DNA of 64,000 bases, from NCBI GenBank assembly GCA_025936115.1, contig JAICTZ010000032.1, forward strand, positions 19,488-83,487, in the 5' to 3' direction. The DNA is from Polyangiaceae bacterium. GTDB lineage: Bacteria > Myxococcota_A > Polyangia > Polyangiales > Polyangiaceae. A program made the position numbers and the translations under genes. Within the stretch, counting starts at the first letter, position 1, and the number at the start of each line of letters is the position of its first letter. The notes beneath the pieces are model-generated. The model was not told the origin of the DNA and made no database searches. It worked only from the letters and a program-made list of their open reading frames with translations. Shown piece after piece: positions 34,733 through 41,538 of this stretch.

Positions 34733-35279
34733 TTTCGCGAATGACGCGGCAGGGATTGCCGGCGGCAAAGACGTCGGCGGGCACGTCGCGGGTGACGACG
34801 CTGCCGGCGCCGATGACGGTGCGTGAGCCGATCGTGACGCCGGGAAGGATGAGGGCACCGCCGCCGACCCAGACGTCGGAGCCGATGTCGACTGGCTTGC
34901 CGTATTCATGGCTGCGGCGTTGTTCCGCGTTGAACGGGTGGAGGGGCGTGTAGATTTGAACGGCGGGACCGAACTGAGTGAAGCTCCCGATGCGGACTTT
35001 GCACACGTCGAGGACGACGCAGTTGAAGTTGAAGAAGACGCGCTCTCCGAGCTCGATATTGGACCCGTAGTCACAGAAGAACGGCGGCTGCATCCAGACC
35101 GAGTCGCCCCCCGTCGCGAACAGCTCGCGGAGGACCGAGCGGCGCTCATCGCGTTCGACCTCGCGCAGCGCGTTGAGGGTTTGACACAATTCGCGGGCGC
35201 GCTTGCGTGCGGCCACGAGCTCCGGGTCGACCGCATCGTAGAGCTGTCCCGCGAGCATTTTTTCGCGTTCAGTGGCCAT
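34722..35279 (-). CDS. Maltose/galactoside O-acetyltransferase-like sugar acetyltransferase
   Basis: 185 residues with the left-handed beta-helix (hexapeptide repeat) of the LacA/Maa/NodL family. The N-terminal MATEREKMLAGQLYDAVDPEL is the maltose-acetyltransferase cap domain. The active-site region IYTPLHPFNAEQR holds the catalytic His, and IGSDVWVGGGALILPGVTIG with VIGAGSVVTRDVP and AGNPCRVIR are standard. It transfers acetyl from acetyl-CoA to a sugar hydroxyl; the sugar is unknown. Convergent, 11-base overlap with the methyltransferase. Confidence 0.93.
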   Translation of the reverse strand: MATEREKMLAGQLYDAVDPELVAARKRARELCQTLNALREVERDERRSVLRELFATGGDSVWMQPPFFCDYGSNIELGERVFFNFNCVVLDVCKVRIGSFTQFGPAVQIYTPLHPFNAEQRRSHEYGKPVDIGSDVWVGGGALILPGVTIGSRTVIGAGSVVTRDVPADVFAAGNPCRVIREISE

Positions 35280-35361
35280 GCGTCTGCGTACTACGGCGGC
35301 CCTGAGCAAGGATGCCGGAACGAGTCGCTGTCCAGAATCGGGGGCGGGGCTACGTGATCGG

Positions 35362-35435
35362 TGCCGAGAGACGGACTTGAACCGTCGACACCACGCTTAT
35401 GAAGCGCGTGCTCTAACCAGCTGAGCTACCTCGGC
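35362..35435 (-). tRNA. tRNA with anticodon CAT, probably elongator tRNA-Met
   Basis: On the minus strand 74 bases fold as a cloverleaf. Acceptor GCCGAGG pairs with TCTCGGC, with discriminator A. The D arm is GCTC/GAGC. The anticodon arm CGCGC-TTCATAA-GCGTG gives CAT. The T arm is GACGG-TTCAAGT-CCGTC. CCA is not encoded. It is not an initiator tRNA, since the acceptor begins with a G-C pair and GGG/CCC anticodon-stem pairs are absent. A second CAT tRNA lies at 41319, so one may be tRNA-Ile2 with lysidine; loop TTCATAA favours Met here. Confidence 0.85.
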
Positions 35436-35473
35436 AAAAGCCCGCGGAATATGGGCGGGCGACCCCCGGGCTG

Positions 35474-36277
35474 TCAAGCACGACCGATGACGAGCCCACC
35501 CTCGTGGACGCTCACGCCGAATAGGCGGGCTGCATTTTCGGCGGTGACTGCCGCGATGCGCTCGGGGTCCGAGCTCCGGAGCTCAGCCAGGCGGAGCGCG
35601 GTGTGCTGGACGAACGCGGGTTCGCACTTTTTGCCGCGCAGCGGGACCGGCGCAAGGTACGGGCTGTCGGTTTCGACGAGCAGCCGGTCCTCGGGGGCCC
35701 ATGCGGCTACGTCGTGCACGCTGCGGGCGTTCTTGAAGGTCAGGATGCCCGAGAACGAGAGATAGAAGCCGAGCTCGAGAGCGCGCGCGGCAAACGCGCG
35801 ATCTTCGCTGAAGCAGTGGATCACGCCGCCCACGTCGCGCGCCGCTTCGGCCTCGAGGATGTCGAGGGTCTCCTGCGGCGCGCTCCGCGTGTGGATGACG
35901 AGCGGCTTGTGCAGGCGGCGCGCGAGCGCGATGGCGCGACGGAACACGTGCTCTTGCGTTTCGCGCGGGGAATGGTCGTAGTGAAAGTCGAGCCCCACTT
36001 CTCCGATCGCGACGACGCGTGCCCGCGCGCCCAGCGACTCGAGGTCCGCTTCCGAGGCGGCGTCCGCCGTGTTCGCATCGTGCGGGTGGATGCCGACCGT
36101 CGCTACGACGTCCGGGCGCCGCTCCGCGAGCGCGACGGCAGCGCGCGCGAGCTCGAGCGAGCCCACGCCGATACACGTGAACGCGCCGACGCCAGCGGCG
36201 CGCGCTCGTTCGAGCACCGCGTCGGCTCCCTCGGGGAAGCTCGCCTCATCGAGGTGGCAGTGCGTGTCGAAGAGCAT
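35474..36277 (-). CDS. tatD: TatD-family metal-dependent hydrolase
   Basis: 267 residues with the TIM-barrel amidohydrolase pattern: DTHCHLDEASF, ATVGIHPHDA, AIGEVGLDFHYDHSPRETQ, KPLVIHTRSAPQET, GVIHCFSED and LLVETDSPYLAP. These supply the metal ligands of TatD, a family of deoxyribonucleases and related hydrolases. Length is normal. The ATG shares one base with the stop of prkA, so it is the last gene of the minus-strand operon that begins with the zinc-ribbon protein at 41267. Confidence 0.93.
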   Translation of the reverse strand: MLFDTHCHLDEASFPEGADAVLERARAAGVGAFTCIGVGSLELARAAVALAERRPDVVATVGIHPHDANTADAASEADLESLGARARVVAIGEVGLDFHYDHSPRETQEHVFRRAIALARRLHKPLVIHTRSAPQETLDILEAEAARDVGGVIHCFSEDRAFAARALELGFYLSFSGILTFKNARSVHDVAAWAPEDRLLVETDSPYLAPVPLRGKKCEPAFVQHTALRLAELRSSDPERIAAVTAENAARLFGVSVHEGGLVIGRA

Positions 36278-38532
36278 CAGCGCAAGAGGTCGGCGAAGCG
36301 CTCGCTCACGAGCACGGCCGCCGCGTCGCCTGCCGAGCTGTCCTCGTAGCCGAAGCGACGCTTGAGCTCTTCGAGCACGCGCGTGGCCGCCGTACGCCTG
36401 GCGTCATCGAGACCGCTGCCCTCTTCACGCAAGAGGATCATCACGTCGCGGCAGAGTTTGGCGATCGGCAGCCGGCGTTCGGCGAACACGGCCTCGCGCA
36501 GGCGCTTGAGCTGGGAGGCGAAGATGCGCGAGTGGTCGATCGGTTCGTCCGGGTGATCGATGGCCCAGGCGGCGATGGAGTTGATGAGGGAGTTTCTGAG
36601 CTCCTGCGGGTTTTCGTTGCCGCGAAGCAGCGCCTCGACTTCGCCCATCAAGCGTTCGTCGGGATCCTCGTACTGGCCGGTCATGGGATTTCTGAGTTTC
36701 TCGCGTTTGACCCAGAAGCTTACGTGCGTGACGTAGCGCGAAAAAAGCGCCGCGTAGCGCGCTTCGTCGACCAGGCCGCTCGCGATGCGCAGCTCGTCCT
36801 CGAGTGCCTCGAGCAAACGCTCGCGCAGCGTGCGGCGGAAGAGCACGTGGTCGTGGTAGCCGCCCGGCAGCCGCTCCTCTTGCAAGAACGAGTACTCGCC
36901 CGCTCGCTCGCAGAGTTTGTCGATCTCGAGCAGCACGGCGAGCGGCGAGAGGCAGTCGTGCCGCGGGCTTTGCGCGGCGTCGAGGAGCACGCCGCGCATC
37001 TCGCGCGGGCTCGCGCCGACGCTGCCCTCGAAGATCGGGTAGGCGTCGCTCTCGTGATAAATGCGCGGAATCGCCGCGCGCAGAACCTTGGCGTCGTCGT
37101 CGTCGAGGTGACTCGGCGGCGCGCCGGTCGCGTAGAGATCCATCTTCTCGATGGCCGTCAGGTTCGTGACGAGCTCCTTGAGCTGGCCGTCGTAGCGCTC
37201 GGGATTCGGGCGTCGCATGCGCGTGAGCACGGCGAACATCGCAGCGAGCTCCGTCGCGTGGGGCGCGACGTGGCGGCGCGCCTGCGGCGCGATTTGCGCG
37301 TCGTAAATCTTCTTCTCGTCGAAGTAGCTGAGCAGGTAGGGCGCGCGCACGAGCTCGAGCCGGCCGCGAAAGCTCTCGTACTCGACGTGCTCGCGGAACG
37401 CACCGAGGTGAACCTCGTTCGCGCTGCCGAGCAGCACGCAGTTGACCTGGATCGTCTGCGAACGCAGCTGGACCTCGCCGGTCTCGGCCGTGATCTGCAG
37501 GTACTTGAAGGCGTCGAGCGGCCGCTTCAAAAGGTCGGAGAACTCGATCACGCCGCCCATCGCGTCGATGAGCTCCCCGTAGGCCTCGAACAGCGTGAGC
37601 GATTGGAGCGCGGCCGGAAGCGCCGCGGGGTTGCGATCGGCCGTGAGCTGGCGCTCGCCCGCATCGACGGAAAGCTCGGGACCGACCGTGACGGCGCCGA
37701 CGCGGTAACGCCGCGAGATGAAGTAGCGCTCGACTTGAACGTGACGCAGGACCTCGTCGAGCGCGCCGTCGTAGCTCGCGAGCAGCGAATCGTAAACTTG
37801 CCGGCTCTTGTGCGAGAGGCTACCGCGGAGCACCCAATCGGGCGGTGCCTCCTGCGCGCCCGCCTCGGCGTAGAGACGAGTCAGGAGCTTCGTGCGTGCC
37901 TCGAGCGGCAAGAGAAAGAGCGGGTGATCGCGCACCTCGATGTGCAGGCGCGCGTCCATTTCCTCGAGCGGCAAATGCGCGTAACTCGCGTCGTCCGGCC
38001 GTTGCGACGGCCGTCTGCCCCCGAAGCCAATCGAGCCGCGCAGGCGCGTCTGGTTCGGGAAGACCCAGTGAAAGCGGTAGAGCGCGCCCTCTTCCTCGGC
38101 CGAGTAGTGCTCGAGCGCGCGCATGATGCACTGAGCGATCGTGCTCTTGGCCGAGCCGTTCGGACCGTGCAAGAGCACGAGGCGCGTTGGGCGTCCTTCC
38201 CGCCCGAAGTTTTCGAGCGCGCGGTGCACCTCGTGCTGCACCTGCTCTTGTCCGACGAGGGCCTCGGCCGCCGCCTCGGCCGGATCGAGGAACGGCAGAT
38301 CGAAGAGCTTGAAGCGACTCTCCTCGCCCCAGGGTCGCACGAGCTCCGTCCGGCCGTAGTACGCGAACATGTCGCGCAGGTAGCGGCAGGCGTCGCGGGA
38401 GTACCGAACCGGGTTCGACGCAAAGAGCTCGAGGTATTCGCGGAACGTGAGCAGACGCCGTTCGTCGCGAAAGTCCTGCTCCACGCGCTGCGTGATGCCT
38501 GAAAGCTCGTCGAGGATGCTGGTCCCCATCAC
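36277..38532 (-). CDS. prkA: PrkA (YeaG-type) AAA+ serine protein kinase
   Basis: 751 residues, about 100 longer than the E. coli and Bacillus homologues. The AAA domain carries the Walker A LLHGPNGSAKSTIAQCI and the long PrkA-specific sequence (PNQTRLRGSIGF, GGVIEFSDLLKRPLDAFKYLQITAETG, NCVLLGSANEVHLGAF). The C-terminal domain (YVTHVSFWVKREKLRNPMTGQYEDPDE) is the PrkA kinase-like part. PrkA acts in starvation and sporulation responses and has been described as both kinase and protease. The usual neighbours YeaH and SpoVR are not present here. It lies between a DsbD-like lipoprotein gene (37 bases upstream) and tatD (one-base overlap). Confidence 0.93.
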   Translation of the reverse strand: MMGTSILDELSGITQRVEQDFRDERRLLTFREYLELFASNPVRYSRDACRYLRDMFAYYGRTELVRPWGEESRFKLFDLPFLDPAEAAAEALVGQEQVQHEVHRALENFGREGRPTRLVLLHGPNGSAKSTIAQCIMRALEHYSAEEEGALYRFHWVFPNQTRLRGSIGFGGRRPSQRPDDASYAHLPLEEMDARLHIEVRDHPLFLLPLEARTKLLTRLYAEAGAQEAPPDWVLRGSLSHKSRQVYDSLLASYDGALDEVLRHVQVERYFISRRYRVGAVTVGPELSVDAGERQLTADRNPAALPAALQSLTLFEAYGELIDAMGGVIEFSDLLKRPLDAFKYLQITAETGEVQLRSQTIQVNCVLLGSANEVHLGAFREHVEYESFRGRLELVRAPYLLSYFDEKKIYDAQIAPQARRHVAPHATELAAMFAVLTRMRRPNPERYDGQLKELVTNLTAIEKMDLYATGAPPSHLDDDDAKVLRAAIPRIYHESDAYPIFEGSVGASPREMRGVLLDAAQSPRHDCLSPLAVLLEIDKLCERAGEYSFLQEERLPGGYHDHVLFRRTLRERLLEALEDELRIASGLVDEARYAALFSRYVTHVSFWVKREKLRNPMTGQYEDPDERLMGEVEALLRGNENPQELRNSLINSIAAWAIDHPDEPIDHSRIFASQLKRLREAVFAERRLPIAKLCRDVMILLREEGSGLDDARRTAATRVLEELKRRFGYEDSSAGDAAAVLVSERFADLLR

Positions 38533-38569
38533 CGTTGCTCCGACGTTGCTCCGACGCCCGTTTTGGGGC

Positions 38570-39136
38570 CTATTTCACGTCCACGACGAGAGCCAAATCG
38601 CGCTTCTCCATCAAGCACGTCTCTTCCGTGCAGACCGAGAACGCGAACTGGCCGCTCACCGTACGCTGACCTGCGGCGTCCGGAACGAACGGCACGCGCA
38701 TCGTCACGCGCTGCTGCTCGATCTTGGCCGCGTCCTTGCCGACGACCGGCTGCGCAAACTTCACGCCGGCCGCTTCCTTCGTCTTGAATTTGTAGGGGTA
38801 CTGCTGGTTGGCGTGAAAGGGCGGCTTGGCGTCGAGCACGACCTCGATCGTGCCTTCCTTGCCCGCGGCGTACGCGCCGCTCGGCTGCGCGACGAGGGCG
38901 AATTTCGGCTCGTCGTAATGGTTCGTCCCGCTCGCGTCGGCAGCCGTGCCCGGCGCGGGCGGAGTAGCGGCAGCTGGCGCCGATGCGGCGACGACGGGAG
39001 CAGTCTCCGTCGCTGCGGCGGGCACGGCCTCGTTGATCGGCGCTCGAGCGTCCTCACCGGCGGGGGGCGCCTCCCGCTTGCAACCGGCGCTTAGCGCAAG
39101 GAGCGCAAGCGGCACGAACAGGCGCAGAACGGACAT
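38570..39136 (-). CDS. Lipoprotein with DsbD-alpha-like domain
   Basis: 188 residues. The lipoprotein signal ends LLALSAGC, followed by KREAPP and an Ala/Pro/Thr-rich tether to about residue 70. The C-terminal beta domain contains PPFHANQQYPYKFK, RTVSGQFAFSVC and TEETCLMEKRDLALVVDV. The FSVCTEETC pair resembles the N-terminal (alpha) periplasmic domain of DsbD, which passes electrons through two cysteines. Here it is detached from the membrane part of DsbD, so a thiol role is possible but unproven. It lies between a kinase gene and prkA in the same operon. Confidence 0.75.
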   Translation of the reverse strand: MSVLRLFVPLALLALSAGCKREAPPAGEDARAPINEAVPAAATETAPVVAASAPAAATPPAPGTAADASGTNHYDEPKFALVAQPSGAYAAGKEGTIEVVLDAKPPFHANQQYPYKFKTKEAAGVKFAQPVVGKDAAKIEQQRVTMRVPFVPDAAGQRTVSGQFAFSVCTEETCLMEKRDLALVVDVK

Positions 39137-39186
39137 GGCTTCCTTTTCTACCACAAGGGCCAGCCCCCTACCCTTGCCCGCCGGCT

Positions 39187-40473
39187 TTAGTGCAGCACCA
39201 ACAAAAGCACGACGATCACGACGAGCAAACCGCCGCCAATGAGCGCGAAGAGCAGCCAATTCGGGTTCGACTTCGGAATACCCGCCACGGCCAAGTCGGG
39301 CAGCATGCTCGAGGGCGGCGGCATGGGTGCAGCTCCGCCCGCCTCGGCACCGAGGGACTGGCTCTCGCCGAAAAACGAATCGGAAGCGTCGCTAGGGCCG
39401 GCCGGCGCGGCCACCTTGGTCTGCATCAGAGCCGGCATCTTGGCGTCGATCAACGCGGCGATGTCGGTCTCGGGCGTGGTGGCCCAAACCGTATGCGAAC
39501 CTTCGAGTCCGTAGGCGGCCGCGACCTCGTCGGCAAACGCGCCCACGGACGGCGTGCGGAGCGCCTGCATCTTCTTGAAGGCGTGCGTCATCACCGGATC
39601 GAGCGTCGGCGGGATGGGGTACTTCTGCCCGCGTCCCACCTCGCTCGGGGGCCTCGGATCCTTCGTGAGAATTTCGAGCAGGATGCTCGGCCCGTTGCTG
39701 CCCGCGAACGGCACGTGCGCGGTCATGCACTCGTAGGCAATGGCGGCAAGCGCCCAGACGTCGGCGCGGTGATCGAGCGTGTCGAGACCCTGCGCCTGCT
39801 CGGGCGCCATGTAGAACGGTGAACCGATCGTCGTGCCGAGCACCGTGAGCTTCTTCGCCGACTCGCCTTTGTCTTTGACGGAGCCGAAATCCAAGACCTT
39901 GACGATGTCGCCCTCGCGCGTTTGGCAGAGGAACAGATTGTCCGGCTTCAGATCGCGGTGCACGAGCTTCATCGCGTGCGCGGCGTCGAGCGCGAGCGCC
40001 GCTTGGCTCAGCATGCGCACGAGCCGCGCAGGAGCGAGCACGGCCTCCCGCTTGAGCGTGTTGCGAAGCTCCTCACCGTAGAGAAACTCCATGATCAACG
40101 CGTAGGTGCCGTCGTGGGTCGGCTGGAACCCGAGCACCTCGACGATGTGCTGGTGCGGCAGCGTGCGGCTCACCTCGAACTCGCGTTTGAAGCGCTCGAC
40201 CGAGACCTCGTCGCGCGCCACGTCGGCGTGCAGGATTTTGAGCGCGACGTTGCGTCGCTCCTGCATGTCGAGCGCTTCGTACACGCGGCCCATGCCGCCG
40301 TCGGCGACCACGCGGCGCATCTGGTAGCGGTCGCAAAAGAGCTGACCGATGCGCGGATCGTCCGCGTCGCTTTGCACCGGCACCTGAGTCGCGCTCGTGA
40401 GCGGCGTGCCATCGACCGGGCAGAAGCCCGCGTCGTCAGGATAGAGGCGCCCGCAGGACGCACACGCTTTCAT
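39187..40473 (-). CDS. Ser/Thr protein kinase with N-terminal zinc ribbon and C-terminal tail anchor
   Basis: 428 residues. The N-terminus is a zinc-ribbon-like module (CASCGRLYPDDAGFCPVDGT; Cys4, Cys7, Cys18, with CPVDG in place of a fourth Cys). Kinase domain (about 50-310): ADGGMGRV, VALK with Lys79, HRDLKPDN (His172, Asp174), LDFGSVKD and APEQ. Unlike the other three kinases in the window it has the canonical HRDLKPxN and DFGS. The protein ends in a single hydrophobic helix (about 405-427) and so has almost no extracytoplasmic part, excluding an outside sensor. It lies 47 bases after the zinc-ribbon coiled-coil gene and 50 bases before the DsbD-like lipoprotein gene. Confidence 0.92.
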   Translation of the reverse strand: MKACASCGRLYPDDAGFCPVDGTPLTSATQVPVQSDADDPRIGQLFCDRYQMRRVVADGGMGRVYEALDMQERRNVALKILHADVARDEVSVERFKREFEVSRTLPHQHIVEVLGFQPTHDGTYALIMEFLYGEELRNTLKREAVLAPARLVRMLSQAALALDAAHAMKLVHRDLKPDNLFLCQTREGDIVKVLDFGSVKDKGESAKKLTVLGTTIGSPFYMAPEQAQGLDTLDHRADVWALAAIAYECMTAHVPFAGSNGPSILLEILTKDPRPPSEVGRGQKYPIPPTLDPVMTHAFKKMQALRTPSVGAFADEVAAAYGLEGSHTVWATTPETDIAALIDAKMPALMQTKVAAPAGPSDASDSFFGESQSLGAEAGGAAPMPPPSSMLPDLAVAGIPKSNPNWLLFALIGGGLLVVIVVLLLVLH

Positions 40474-40520
40474 GGCTCTTCAGATCCCGTCCTCGCGCGG
40501 CGGCTCGGCCACCTCGAGCG

Positions 40521-41267
40521 TCACGGACTTCCCGATTGACCTTCAGCCTCGGGTTGCTGAGCCGGCCGGTAGTAGAGGATGCGGTTGCAGCTCGGGCATT
40601 GGCCGAAATCGTCGGCGCGCAAGAGCTTCTGGAACAGCATCGGCTGCAAGCGGATGTGGCAGGCACTGCAAGTGCCGTCGCGCGTCCAAGCAAGAGCGGT
40701 GCCTTTGCGTTTGCGGATCATCTCGTAGCGCCGATAGAGGTCCGGCTTGATGCGCTGGACGATGTCCCCGCGCGCCGCCTGTTTGCGCACGAGCTCCTCT
40801 TCCGAGGTGGCGATGCGGTTCATCGAGTCCGACTCGCTCGAGCCGAGCTCGCCGGAGACCGTGCCGTGCTGCTCCGTCACTTGGTCGAACTCGCCGCGCC
40901 CCTGCTGGATCAGGCCGTCGAGCTTTTCGAGCTCGATCTCCCGATCGCGGTAGAGCTTCCGGAGCTCCTCGACCTCGCGTTGGGCCGCGTTCGCCTCGCG
41001 CTCGGTGCGGCAGCGTGAAAGCTTCTCGCGCGAGCGCTCGACCTGAATCGACATCTGTCGGAGCTCGCCGACGAGGTCGCCGCGCGCTTTCTCCATTTCA
41101 CCGAGACTCTGGCGCCCGCGCGTCATGCGGTCTTCGAGGCTCTTGGCGACCGCCTTCTTGTCGCTCAGTACTTTCTGATCTTTGGTGAAGCGGTCCGTGA
41201 GTTCGCGAAGCTCGGCGTCTAGGGCGGCCAGCTCCTCGAGGGCCTCGATCTGCAACTTCATCGTCAC
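40521..41267 (-). CDS. Coiled-coil protein with C4-type zinc ribbon
   Basis: 248 residues from GTG 41267 (GGAG 10 bases upstream; ATG 41261 is an alternative). Residues about 5-170 are a long coiled coil (LEELAALDAELRELTDRF, REANAAQREVEELRKLYRDRE). The C-terminus is a zinc ribbon, TCSACHIRLQP then GQCPSCNRILYY, giving four Cys ligands. This architecture is the widespread C4-type zinc ribbon family (CT398-like), thought to act in nucleic-acid or flagellar-type export contexts; the role is unclear. It is first in the operon leading to the zinc-ribbon kinase, DsbD-like lipoprotein, prkA and tatD. A tRNA lies just upstream. Confidence 0.88.
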   Translation of the reverse strand: MTMKLQIEALEELAALDAELRELTDRFTKDQKVLSDKKAVAKSLEDRMTRGRQSLGEMEKARGDLVGELRQMSIQVERSREKLSRCRTEREANAAQREVEELRKLYRDREIELEKLDGLIQQGRGEFDQVTEQHGTVSGELGSSESDSMNRIATSEEELVRKQAARGDIVQRIKPDLYRRYEMIRKRKGTALAWTRDGTCSACHIRLQPMLFQKLLRADDFGQCPSCNRILYYRPAQQPEAEGQSGSP

Positions 41268-41318
41268 TTAAGCTTGGCTCCTTCGGCTGCTCTACACATG
41301 GTCGCACCGCGCCGCCAG

Positions 41319-41392
41319 TGGGCCCACCTGGGTTCGAACCAGGAACGGCCCGGTTATGAGCCGGGGGCTCTGACCGATTGAGCTATGGGCCC
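41319..41392 (-). tRNA. tRNA with anticodon CAT, possibly tRNA-Ile2 (lysidine)
   Basis: On the minus strand 74 bases fold as a cloverleaf. Acceptor GGGCCCA pairs with TGGGCCC, with discriminator A. The D arm is GCTC/GAGC. The anticodon arm CCCGG-CTCATAA-CCGGG gives CAT. The T arm is CCTGG-TTCGAAC-CCAGG. CCA is not encoded. The GGGCCCA acceptor and CTCATAA loop are what I associate with the Ile2 tRNA modified by TilS to read ATA, so this is probably Ile2 rather than Met. The assignment needs tRNA-specific models. Confidence 0.85.
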
Positions 41393-41445
41393 CGCGAACG
41401 CTACCCGAAAGCGGCGGCACCCGCAAACGCTAGAGTAACCGAGAA

Positions 41446-41466
41446 AGTGCTTAGGTTTCAAGCACT
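41446..41466. promoter_or_regulatory. Inverted repeat upstream of uvrA
   Basis: AGTGCTT (41446-41452) and AAGCACT (41460-41466) form a 7-bp inverted repeat with a 7-base spacer, about 70 bases before the uvrA start. It does not match the LexA boxes I know, but an operator or leader hairpin is possible. Confidence 0.3.
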
Positions 41467-41538
41467 CGGAAAGACTCGGCCTCGAGAGGGCGGCCGGGCG
41501 GCGAGGGCGCGGTATCCGTGTTAGGACGAGATTTTGGC

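Noticed and set aside
36532..38502. A 656-residue plus-strand open frame
   Set aside because: Antisense to prkA; prkA has unmistakable family motifs.
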